DNA of 64,000 bases. Source: Actinomyces israelii DSM 43320 (GTDB lineage Bacteria; Actinomycetota; Actinomycetes; Actinomycetales; Actinomycetaceae). The stretch lies in NCBI RefSeq assembly GCF_000711965.1, contig NZ_JONS01000002.1:1-64000 (forward strand), read 5' to 3'. This document shows positions 11,335 to 18,996 of this stretch, piece after piece (position 1 is the stretch's first letter; the number at the start of each line of letters is the position of its first letter). Made by a program: the position numbers and the translations under genes. The notes beneath the pieces are model-generated. The model worked only from the letters and a program-made list of their open reading frames with translations, had not been told where the DNA came from and searched no databases.

Positions 11335-12111
11335 TCAGTGGGAAAGGACGATGCCGGCCTCGGCGGCCTTGATCGTGTACTCGGCGGCGCTCATGGGCTC
11401 CGGCACCCAGCCGAAGAGGATCGCCGTGGGCACGCACATGAAGGCGACGAACAGGCCGAAGGCGACGACGAAGGCAATGAGGCGGACGAAGGGGACGGTG
11501 TTGCCGCGGGTGGCGCCCAGGGTCTGGAGGGCCGACCACACGCCGTGCCACACGTGCAGGCACAGGGCCGCGAGCGCGACGAGGTAGATGAGGTAGACCC
11601 ACCACAGCTGGAAGCCGTACCACATGTTCATATAGGCGCGGCCGTGCTCGTAGCGGCCGCCGGGGGTGATCGTCAGGGTGGTGAACTGCAGGATGTGCCA
11701 GATGATGAACAGCAGCAGGATGACGCCGCCCCATCGCATGGTGCGCATGGCGTAGCGCGAGGCGAAGTACTCGGCGCCGGGCTTCTTGACCGCGTACCTG
11801 TCGGTGCCGCGCGCCCTCTTGTTGCGGGCCCACAGGTGGAAGGCGCTGCCGGCGTGGACCAGGAGGCAGGCCACGAGGGCGGCGCGCAGGATCCACAGGA
11901 CGCCGGAGGGGGGCAGGATCGGCACGAGCAGCCGGCGCAGGAAGTAGGCGTAGTGGTCGTAGGCGATCTCGCCCTCGAAGTAGTGGGTGTTGCCGTAGGC
12001 GTGGAAGAGGACGAAGACGAGGAAGAACAGGCCCGACCAGGCCATCAGGCGTTTCATGAAGACCGTCGTCGTGTAGGCGGTCCTCTTGGAGGGAACAGAC
12101 GTTTTGACCAC
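11335..12111 (-). CDS. sdhC: Succinate dehydrogenase cytochrome b subunit
   Basis: A 258-residue membrane anchor of the type-B succinate:menaquinone oxidoreductase. It has five predicted hydrophobic segments and several conserved His residues that could ligate two haems (FHAYGNTHYF, HAGSAFHLW, IWHILQF, LHVWHGVW). There is no sdhD gene, consistent with the single-subunit diheme type. The GTG at 12111 lacks a clear Shine-Dalgarno; an in-frame ATG at 12057 is an alternative. It is the first gene of the operon, 12 bases upstream of sdhA. Confidence 0.92.
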   Translation of the reverse strand: MVKTSVPSKRTAYTTTVFMKRLMAWSGLFFLVFVLFHAYGNTHYFEGEIAYDHYAYFLRRLLVPILPPSGVLWILRAALVACLLVHAGSAFHLWARNKRARGTDRYAVKKPGAEYFASRYAMRTMRWGGVILLLFIIWHILQFTTLTITPGGRYEHGRAYMNMWYGFQLWWVYLIYLVALAALCLHVWHGVWSALQTLGATRGNTVPFVRLIAFVVAFGLFVAFMCVPTAILFGWVPEPMSAAEYTIKAAEAGIVLSH

Positions 12112-12291
12112 GAGGACAGGTTAACGAAAGTCCGCGGGCGACGGACCCGCATCCTGCGGGCCTCCCGGACCCCTTGATGACGAAGCGCGCGATCGCGCCG
12201 AAAGAACCGGTTCTCCCGTGCTCGCCGAGAGGAAGCCGGGTCACGGTTCCGCAGCGCTGGAGGGCCGTGGACTGACCTATTTCGTGACGCG
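12112..12291. other. Non-coding spacer between sdhC and rimI
   Basis: A 180-bp gap. tsaD often follows rimI in Actinomycetota, but no tsaD or other gene is present here. No strong hairpin was seen. Confidence 0.5.
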
Positions 12292-13035
12292 CTAGTCAGA
12301 CAAATGAGGAGGGCGCCCGACGACGGCGTGGTCGGCTCGTCCGGCGGCCCCGGAGTCGGCCGCCGCCTCGGCCCCCACGGCGCCGGCGCGGCCCGCAGAG
12401 CTCGCGGAGTCTGCGCCCGCGCCGTGTCGCACACCGGTGTCCGCGCGCATGACGAGCGCGTCCTCGACCGGTGCGAGGTAGTAGCGCCGCCGTCTGCCGA
12501 TGGGGGCGAAGCCCAGGCGGCGGTAGAGCGCCTGGGCGCCTGCGTTCGAGGCGCGCACCTCCAGCAGGACGGCGGTGCAGCCCGCCCGTCGGGCGCGCCG
12601 CAGGAGGTGGGCGATCATGGCGGTGGCGACGCCCCGCCTGCGCGCGGCGGGGAGGGTCGCCACGGTCAGCAGGTCGGCGTCGCCGTCGCCGTCGCCGAAC
12701 CAGAGCCCGGCATAGCCCAGGAGCTCCCCGCCGCCGGCACCGTCTGCACCGCCCGGTGCGGTGCGCGCACCCCCACCGACCCGCTCGACGACGACGTAGC
12801 ACCGGTCGGCGGCCGGCCCGGAGGCGGCCGCCAGCTCGGCGTGCAGCAGTGCCGGGCTCCAGGCCTCCGCGCCGAACAGGAGGGCCTCTGCGCGGGCGAC
12901 GGCCCCCAGGTCGTGCCGCCCCATGGGCCTCAGGCGCGCTCCGTCGGGCGGGGCGCCCTCCCCCGCCCGGCCGGGCTCCCGAGCGGTCCGCTGCGGCGGG
13001 CCCGGCGGGCTCTGCGCAGCCACCGGACCCGTCAC
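12292..13035 (-). CDS. rimI: GNAT N-acetyltransferase, RimI-like
   Basis: A 247-residue protein with one GNAT fold. The domain begins near residue 30 (RLRPMGRHDLGAVARAEALL). The acetyl-CoA loop is LPAARRRGVATAMI, and ASNAGAQALYRRLGF is the typical RimI C-terminal motif. RimI acetylates the N-terminus of ribosomal protein S18 in enterobacteria; targets in Actinomycetota are less certain. The GTG start overlaps the tsaB stop as GTGA. About 50 disordered Ala/Gly-rich residues follow the domain, longer than in typical RimI. Confidence 0.85.
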   Translation of the reverse strand: MTGPVAAQSPPGPPQRTAREPGRAGEGAPPDGARLRPMGRHDLGAVARAEALLFGAEAWSPALLHAELAAASGPAADRCYVVVERVGGGARTAPGGADGAGGGELLGYAGLWFGDGDGDADLLTVATLPAARRRGVATAMIAHLLRRARRAGCTAVLLEVRASNAGAQALYRRLGFAPIGRRRRYYLAPVEDALVMRADTGVRHGAGADSASSAGRAGAVGAEAAADSGAAGRADHAVVGRPPHLSD

Positions 13036-13742
13036 CGGACCCGCTTGGGCGCGGTGGGCGGCTGCACGTCGGCGTGGCGCAGGTACAGCGGCTCGGCGGG
13101 GAGCACCGCTCCCGGTCCGGCGGCCGCGAGCCGGGCCAGGGCGATGCGGCACTGGGCGCGGGCGTCGCCGGAGACGGGCGCAAGAACGGGGCGCCCCGCC
13201 GCGATCTGCGGGTACAGCGCCGCGCCGGAGCCGGCCACGGCGTCGACGCCGTCCAGATCGGCGGCCGCGTCGGGGGCCAGCACTGCCGGCTCGTCCATGC
13301 GTTCGACGTCGTCGGCGCCCCGGGCGCGGTAGCGGGCGGCATAGACCTCGCGGCGGCGGGCGTCGGTGACCACGAGGACGGCGGCGCTCCCGTCCGCAAA
13401 CCGGTCGAAAGCGGCCCGCGCGACCGCGTCCAGGCTGGGCACGCCGTGGACGGGGATGCCGCGGGCGCGCCCGAGCGCGCGGGCGGTCACCAGGCCGGCG
13501 CGCAGCCCGGTGAAGGGCGCCGGCCCGGTGGCGGCCACGACGGCGTCGAGCCCGCGGTCGGCGACCCCCGGATCTCTCAGGGCCTCGGCGAGCATGACCC
13601 CCAGGGACTCCGCGTGGCGCCGGGAGTCGGGCTGCTCGGCGCAGCTGAGCGTCTTCAGGGTCACCCGGCTTCCGAAGTCCGCGTCCGCGACGAGGAGCCG
13701 GCTGCCGAAGGAGGAGTCGATGGAGACAATGCGCACGGCCAC
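13032..13742 (-). CDS. tsaB: tRNA t6A biosynthesis protein TsaB
   Basis: A 236-residue ASKHA-fold protein that scaffolds TsaD and TsaE in making N6-threonylcarbamoyl-adenosine at position 37 of ANN-decoding tRNAs. The N-terminus (IVSIDSSF), the conserved ATGPAPFTGLRAGL stretch and the position beside rimI identify it. The GTG at 13742 is used; a second GTG two codons later is possible. The operon partner tsaD is absent from this window, while tsaE lies about 1 kb upstream. Confidence 0.92.
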   Translation of the reverse strand: MAVRIVSIDSSFGSRLLVADADFGSRVTLKTLSCAEQPDSRRHAESLGVMLAEALRDPGVADRGLDAVVAATGPAPFTGLRAGLVTARALGRARGIPVHGVPSLDAVARAAFDRFADGSAAVLVVTDARRREVYAARYRARGADDVERMDEPAVLAPDAAADLDGVDAVAGSGAALYPQIAAGRPVLAPVSGDARAQCRIALARLAAAGPGAVLPAEPLYLRHADVQPPTAPKRVR

Positions 13743-13813
13743 AGCCTAAATGATTGACTCCGAGGCGGGCGGACCGGGCGACCCGGGCCCCAGTCCGCCG
13801 GCTCACGGGGCTC

Positions 13814-14755
13814 TCACGGGGCCCGGTCGGCGTCCTCGGCGGCCCTCGAGTCGGGGCTCTCGCGCAGGGGGGCCATGACGCGCCGCTCGTGCACGAAGGT
13901 GGTGGTGACGATGACCGCGCCAATGGCGAGGACGCCCACGCCCGTGTAGACGATGGCCAGGTCCAGCGTGTGCGAGCCCTTCCGGGTATCGGTCTTGTCT
14001 GTGTCGACGATGCCGTGCGCCCGGTCGTGGAGGACCTGGGCGTAGGCCGACAGGCCGACCGGCCCTGCCAGGCCGGCCGCGGCCTGCTCGTCCAGCGCGG
14101 TGACGACGTCGTCGGTCAGGGCGTACCAGGCGTCGCTCGCGGCGGGGTCCGCGATGTCCGCGTAGGTGTCGGCACCGTCGTCGGCACCGCCCCCGTCGGC
14201 GTCATCCTGCGCCGTGGCCGCCGGGTCCTCCGCGGAGTCCGTCGTCGTCCCCGGCGAGGGCCGCGGTGAGGGCGTGGGCGACGCCGCCGCGGCGGCGGAG
14301 GGAGGAGCCGGTTCCCGCAGGACGATGGCCCGCTCGGGCAGCGCCGTCAGGGCGGCCGCGAGCTCGGGGTCGCGCTGCACCATCGCGGACGGTTCGGAGC
14401 CGTCGGCCTCGACGACGAGCACGCCGACCGGGCCCTCTGCGGTGGAGATGACGGCGGCCCAGGTGTTCGTCGGATCGGTGGGGTCCTCCAGGTCGGTGGC
14501 GTCGAGCACGCCGTCCGACCAGGTCTCGACGTTGACGGGGCTGCCCGCGGAGGCGTCCCGGGCGACCTCCTGGTGGATCATGTCCTGACCCCGGCGGTTG
14601 ATCCACTCCTGGACCTGGGGGGCCGTCATGCCCGGCGCAGCCGGCTCGGGGGACGGCGGGGAGGTCTGGGCGAGCGCCTGGGGGCCCGCCAGGAGCGCAG
14701 CCAGCAGCAGGAGAGCGCCCAGACCGGGAAGCGCGCGCACGAATGGCCCCCTCAT
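13814..14755 (-). CDS. Secreted, membrane-anchored protein of unknown function
   Basis: A 313-residue protein I do not recognise. It starts with a signal peptide (LPGLGALLLLAALLAGPQALAQ). An N-terminal region of about 140 residues (TAPQVQEWINRRGQDMIHQEV...) follows, with alternating hydrophobic segments such as TWAAVISTAEGPVGVLVV. A Pro/Ser/Asp-rich linker, a second helical segment and one membrane span near the C-terminus (IVYTGVGVLAIGAVIVTTTFV) complete it, leaving a short charged cytoplasmic tail. The topology is therefore an extracytoplasmic domain between a cleaved signal and a C-terminal anchor. The ATG overlaps the tsaE stop as ATGA, so it is cotranscribed with tsaE and alr. The conserved context hints at an envelope role; function is unknown. 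Confidence 0.7.
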   Translation of the reverse strand: MRGPFVRALPGLGALLLLAALLAGPQALAQTSPPSPEPAAPGMTAPQVQEWINRRGQDMIHQEVARDASAGSPVNVETWSDGVLDATDLEDPTDPTNTWAAVISTAEGPVGVLVVEADGSEPSAMVQRDPELAAALTALPERAIVLREPAPPSAAAAASPTPSPRPSPGTTTDSAEDPAATAQDDADGGGADDGADTYADIADPAASDAWYALTDDVVTALDEQAAAGLAGPVGLSAYAQVLHDRAHGIVDTDKTDTRKGSHTLDLAIVYTGVGVLAIGAVIVTTTFVHERRVMAPLRESPDSRAAEDADRAP

Positions 14756-15324
14756 GCCTTCAGACGGCTCAGATCGACGTCGGCCCACCGGGGGCCGGTC
14801 GCGGCGACGGTCACGGTGCGCCGGGAGTCGTCCGCCTCGGCCAGGTCGGCGACGGCGGCGGAGCCGGGGCGGGCCGCGGGGGCGCCGTCCCCGCTCAGGC
14901 CGCCGCGGGGCCGGTCAACGGTGATCTCCAGGCGGTTCTCAGACAGCGCCTCGACCTTGCCGCGCCCCCACTCGACCAGGGTCACGGACTCGCCCATGGA
15001 GGAGTCCAGGTCGAGGGCGTCGACCTCCTCCAGGGAGCCCAGGCGGTAGGCGTCCACGTGGATGAGGTCCGGGCCACCCGCCGGCGCCGGGTGGACGCGG
15101 GCGATCGTGAAGGTCGGGGACGACACGCGCCCGCGCACCCCCATGGCGGCGCCCACGCCCTGGGCGAGGGTGGTCTTGCCCGCCCCCAGCGCCCCGGAGA
15201 GCACGACGAGGTCGCCGGCCCTCAGCAGGGCGGCCAGGCGAGCCCCCAGGTCCCTGGTGGCATCGGCGTCAGCGGTCTCGATGACCACCTCGCGGCCCCG
15301 TTCGTGCGGGGCCCGGCCGCTCAT
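14752..15324 (-). CDS. tsaE: tRNA t6A biosynthesis ATPase TsaE
   Basis: A 190-residue P-loop ATPase that drives turnover of the TsaB-TsaD complex in t6A synthesis. Walker A GALGAGKTTLAQG lies near residue 45, the switch-like region SPTFTIARVH follows, and the family motif HVDAYRLGSLEE and TLVEWG are all present. The ATG overlaps the alr stop as ATGA. The C-terminal 50 residues are a low-conservation extension. It is the third gene of a coupled nnr-alr-tsaE-unknown series. Confidence 0.94.
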   Translation of the reverse strand: MSGRAPHERGREVVIETADADATRDLGARLAALLRAGDLVVLSGALGAGKTTLAQGVGAAMGVRGRVSSPTFTIARVHPAPAGGPDLIHVDAYRLGSLEEVDALDLDSSMGESVTLVEWGRGKVEALSENRLEITVDRPRGGLSGDGAPAARPGSAAVADLAEADDSRRTVTVAATGPRWADVDLSRLKA

Positions 15325-16733
15325 CGCCCCTCCTGGTGCTCGGCCCCGCCCTCGACCGCGGCGACTGGAGCCGACGGCGCGCCCCGGACGGGTCCGGCGT
15401 CCCCGGAGCCGTCCAGCCCGCCGCCGCGGGCCACGCGGGGCACGCGGGCGCCCAGGCGGGTGACGATCTCGTAGCCGATGGTGCCGCACGCCTGCGCCCA
15501 GTCCTGGGCGGTCGGGGTGGCGGGGTCGGCGCCGGCCGCCGTCGGATCGCCCCACAGCACGGCGAGGTCGCCCGCCGCGGCCGGCGCCCCGCCGCCGTCG
15601 TCGGGCCCCAGGTCGATGACGACCTGGTCCATGCACACCCTGCCGACCACGCTCGTGCGCACGCCGTTGACGGCGACGGGGCCGGCCGAGGAGGCGGCGC
15701 GCGGCAGGCCGTCGGCGTAGCCGAGCGGGACGAGGCCCAGCCACCGGTCGGTGGGCGCCGTCCACGTGCCGCCGTAGGAGACGGCCCGGCCCGCGGGCAC
15801 GCGCTTGACCTGCGCCAGGGGCGCCTCCAGCCGCATGACGGGGCGCAGCCCCAGCTCGTCCGCGGTGGCGACACCCGGGTCGGGCGACAGCCCGTACAGG
15901 CCGATGCCCGCGCGCACCAGGTCCAGGCGGGCGGCGGGGTGCCACAGGAGCCCGCCGGTGGCCGCCAGGTGACGCACGCGCGGGCTCAGTCCGGCCTCGC
16001 GCACGACCTGCTCGGCGGCGCGGAAGCGGGACAGGTGCTCCTCGGTGGAGCCGGAGGCGGGCTCGTCGGCGCGCGAGAGGTGGGACCACAGGCCGACCAC
16101 CTCGACGTCGCCCGCCTCCTGGGCCCCGCGCGCGGCGTCGGCCAGCGCTGGCAGCTCGGAGGCGACGGCGCCGGCCCGGGACATGCCGGTGTCGACCTTG
16201 AGATGGACGCGGGCGGGCGGCGCACCGGGGCGGGCGGCGCGGCCTGCGGCTCCGGCCGCGGCCACCGCCGCGAGCTGGCCGGTGGTGGACGCCGACAGGT
16301 CGAGGTCCGCCTCCAGGGCGGCGCGAAGCGGGGAGCCGGGAGCGGCGGCCCGCTCGGGAGAGAGCACCGGGGCGAGCCAGCACAGCAGGCGCGGGTGCCC
16401 GGGATCGGGGCCGCGTCCCGGGACCGGGCGGGCGACGCCCGCGGCATCGAGCAGGCCGCGCAGGCGGAGCGCCTCGGCGAGCTGGGCGACGCCGAGCCAG
16501 GTGGCGCCCGCCCGCAGGCAGGTCAGGGCCACCGGCCCCAGGCCGTGCCCGTAGGCGTCGGCCTTGACCACGGCCATCCAGGGCACGCCGGCGACGCCGG
16601 CCAGGACGCGGGCGTTGTGGGCCAGCGCGTCCAGGTCGATGACGGCCCGCGACGTAGCGGCGGGCCCGGCGGGTCCTGCGAGCTCTGCGGGGGCGGCGGG
16701 CGGGGCGGGTGCTGAGCGGGTCACGACGCCCAT
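15321..16733 (-). CDS. alr: Alanine racemase
   Basis: A 470-residue fold-type III PLP enzyme that makes D-alanine for peptidoglycan. The PLP lysine lies in AVVKADAYGHG. The phosphate-binding and substrate region MSRAG, the second active-site motif RVCMDQVVIDLG and the C-terminal YEIVTRLG are present. The protein is longer than the usual 360-390 residues because of Ala/Gly/Pro-rich insertions and a C-terminal tail of about 40 residues. The ATG at 16733 overlaps the end of nnr by 13 bases; a GTG at 16724 forming GTGA is an alternative start. Confidence 0.95.
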   Translation of the reverse strand: MGVVTRSAPAPPAAPAELAGPAGPAATSRAVIDLDALAHNARVLAGVAGVPWMAVVKADAYGHGLGPVALTCLRAGATWLGVAQLAEALRLRGLLDAAGVARPVPGRGPDPGHPRLLCWLAPVLSPERAAAPGSPLRAALEADLDLSASTTGQLAAVAAAGAAGRAARPGAPPARVHLKVDTGMSRAGAVASELPALADAARGAQEAGDVEVVGLWSHLSRADEPASGSTEEHLSRFRAAEQVVREAGLSPRVRHLAATGGLLWHPAARLDLVRAGIGLYGLSPDPGVATADELGLRPVMRLEAPLAQVKRVPAGRAVSYGGTWTAPTDRWLGLVPLGYADGLPRAASSAGPVAVNGVRTSVVGRVCMDQVVIDLGPDDGGGAPAAAGDLAVLWGDPTAAGADPATPTAQDWAQACGTIGYEIVTRLGARVPRVARGGGLDGSGDAGPVRGAPSAPVAAVEGGAEHQEGR

Positions 16734-18394
16734 CCTCCCACCGCGGCGCAGGCATGGGGCAGGTGGTCGGCCAGGTCGAGGGCGGCCAGCGGGCGGCCGG
16801 GCGGGGCGTCGCGCAGGCCCGAGGCGAGCTCGGCGGCCACGGCGTGGAGGCGCACGGCCAGCGCAGCGCACTGGGGGGCGTCGACGGCGGGGCCGCCGCG
16901 CTCGGCGTCGCACTGCGCGGCCGCCAGCACGGTGCCGAGGACCCCCGCCAGCGCGTCGCCACTGCCGGCGGTGGCCAGCCACCCGGGCCCGGCGTCCACG
17001 GACAGCAGGCGCGGGCGCGCGGAGCCGGCGGGCGCGGAGGGGGCGTCAGGCGCAGCGATGAGCGTCGGCGCACCCTTGAGCAGGACGGTGCCCCCGGTCA
17101 GCCGGGCCAGCTCGAGGGCGCACGCGGCCGGCGCCGCCTCGACCCGGGCGCGGCTGGTCGGCCCGCCCAGCGTCGTCAGGAGGGCGGCGGCCTCCCCCGC
17201 GTGCGGTGTCAGGATGTGCGCGGGGGCGCAGCGCATCCCGCCCCGCAGGCGCTCGGCGAGCAGCAGGAGGGCGCCGGCGTCGAAGACGGCGGGCAGGGGC
17301 CCGCGGGCCGGGTCCGCGGGCGCCGCCGGGTCCGGCCCGTCGTCGTCCAGTGCCCTGACCACCACGGCGTCGAGCTCGGCGCCGCGCACGACGTCGGCCG
17401 GGTCGGTGCCCGGCCCGATGACGAGGGCCTGGCAGCGGCCGGGCGCGGGGACGACCTCGGGGCGGCGGGCCAGGACGAGGTCCTCCACGCGGTGCGGCGC
17501 GCTCAGGCGGACCATCCCGGCCCCGCAGCGCACGGCCGCCGAGGCGGTCAGGACCGCGGCCCCGGGATAGGTCCGGCTGCCGGCCCACAGGCCGACCACG
17601 CCGCGGGTGTACTTGTGGTCGGCGTCGCCGGGGACGCGCAGGAGGCGCCCGAGGTCGGCGTCGGCGGGCCGCGAGGCGACGACGGCGCCGGGGTCCGCGG
17701 GGACGGGCAGGCCGAGGTCGGCCACCTCGACGCGCCCGCAGGCGCCGGCCGCGGGCGGCAGGATGTGGGCACCCTTGAGGCAGGTGAAGGTGACCGACAG
17801 GTCCGCTGCCAGGACGGGGCCTGCCACGGTCCCGTCGTCCACGCCGGCGCCCGAGGGCAGGTCGACCGCCATGACCCGGAAGGGCCGCGCCCCCCGCCGC
17901 CCCGCCGCGGCCAGGGGCGCCACCAGGGCGGCCGCGCGGGCGCGCAGGGGGCCGGTCGCGCCGATGCCGGTCAGGCCGTCGATGACGAGGGCGGTCCCGC
18001 CGGCGGCGGCGCGCTCGCAGGCCGCCGCGGGCTCCGGGGCGGGGCGCACCCCGGCGCGCTCCGCCTCCCGCAGCGCGTCCGCGTGGGGGTGATCGGTGGC
18101 CAGCGCCGCGGTGACGGCGCAGCCGCGCCGGGCCAGCAGGGCACCCGCCAGCAGGGCGTCGCCGCCGTTGTGCCCGCCGCCGACCAGGAGGAGGACGTCG
18201 CGGCCGGTCGCGCGGCCTGCAGCGCCGCGCAGCTCGCGCGCGGCCGCGAGCGCGAGGGCGCGGGCGGCCAGGTGCATGTAGCGGTCCGTCGAGGCGGTCA
18301 GGTCGCGCTCGGCCCGGGCGACGGCCTCGGCGCGGTAGGCGGTGGCCGGCGAGAGGGTCGGGGAGGGGGGAGGCGCGGTGCTCACTGTGCTCAC
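16721..18394 (-). CDS. nnr: Bifunctional NAD(P)H-hydrate epimerase/dehydratase
   Basis: A 557-residue repair enzyme fusing two activities that rescue hydrated NAD(P)H. The N-terminal YjeF_N epimerase domain holds GGGHNGGDALLAG and the acidic DLPSGAGVDDG motif. The C-terminal ribokinase-like dehydratase (residues about 255-557) holds TPHAGEAAALL and the GSGDALAGVLG signature. The GTG at 18394 starts the gene; a second GTG three codons on is possible. It heads the leftward nnr-alr-tsaE operon and diverges from acpS, with about 150 bp between their starts. Confidence 0.93.
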   Translation of the reverse strand: MSTVSTAPPPSPTLSPATAYRAEAVARAERDLTASTDRYMHLAARALALAAARELRGAAGRATGRDVLLLVGGGHNGGDALLAGALLARRGCAVTAALATDHPHADALREAERAGVRPAPEPAAACERAAAGGTALVIDGLTGIGATGPLRARAAALVAPLAAAGRRGARPFRVMAVDLPSGAGVDDGTVAGPVLAADLSVTFTCLKGAHILPPAAGACGRVEVADLGLPVPADPGAVVASRPADADLGRLLRVPGDADHKYTRGVVGLWAGSRTYPGAAVLTASAAVRCGAGMVRLSAPHRVEDLVLARRPEVVPAPGRCQALVIGPGTDPADVVRGAELDAVVVRALDDDGPDPAAPADPARGPLPAVFDAGALLLLAERLRGGMRCAPAHILTPHAGEAAALLTTLGGPTSRARVEAAPAACALELARLTGGTVLLKGAPTLIAAPDAPSAPAGSARPRLLSVDAGPGWLATAGSGDALAGVLGTVLAAAQCDAERGGPAVDAPQCAALAVRLHAVAAELASGLRDAPPGRPLAALDLADHLPHACAAVGGWAS

Positions 18395-18546
18395 GGTCCC
18401 AATAGTGTCACCGGGCGGCGCCTGCGCGCGGCCTCACGCGCCTGGTCCGGCCGCGGGCCGGCGATCTCGTGGCCCGCGGCGCGGAGCCGGACCGGCCTCG
18501 GCGCGGGTTCCGAGCGATCGCGGCGCAGGAGGGCACACTGGCGGGT

Positions 18547-18996
18547 GTGATTCTGGGAATCGGCACGGACCTGGTCGCCGTCGGGAGGCTGGAGGCCCGC
18601 CTCGTATCCGTCCCGGCACTGGCCGGGCGCCTCTTCACCCCCCGGGAGCGCGCCGCCTGCGCCGGGCGCGCCGCCTGCCTGGCGGGCCGGTTCGCGGCCA
18701 AGGAGGCGGTGGTCAAGGCGCTCGGCTCGGCCCTGGCGGAGGCGGGCCGGGGCGCGCCGAGCGGCTGGCGCTACACCGACGTCGAGGTCGTCTCCGCCCC
18801 CGGCGCCCCGCCGCGGCTGGCCCTGCACGGGGTCGCGCGGGCCACCGCGGCCGGGCTGGGGGTCGCCGGCTGGCGCCTGTCCCTGACGCACGACGACGGC
18901 CGGGCCCTCGCCTTCGTCATCGCCGAGGGCGGTGGCGAGGGTCCGGACGCCCCGGGGAGCCGTGCCGCGCCGGGCGCCCCCGTCACTCCACGGTGA
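18547..18996 (+). CDS. acpS: Holo-acyl-carrier-protein synthase
   Basis: A 149-residue phosphopantetheinyl transferase that activates acyl carrier protein (or the ACP domain of FAS I). The N-terminal metal-binding motif GIGTDLVAVGRL and the second signature FAAKEAVVKALG are intact. The GTG at 18547 is chosen because the family starts right at ILGIGTD. An AGGAGG lies 14 bases upstream, rather far, so a non-standard upstream start cannot be excluded. Its 3' end overlaps the convergent glmS gene by 14 bases. Confidence 0.9.
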   Translation: MILGIGTDLVAVGRLEARLVSVPALAGRLFTPRERAACAGRAACLAGRFAAKEAVVKALGSALAEAGRGAPSGWRYTDVEVVSAPGAPPRLALHGVARATAAGLGVAGWRLSLTHDDGRALAFVIAEGGGEGPDAPGSRAAPGAPVTPR

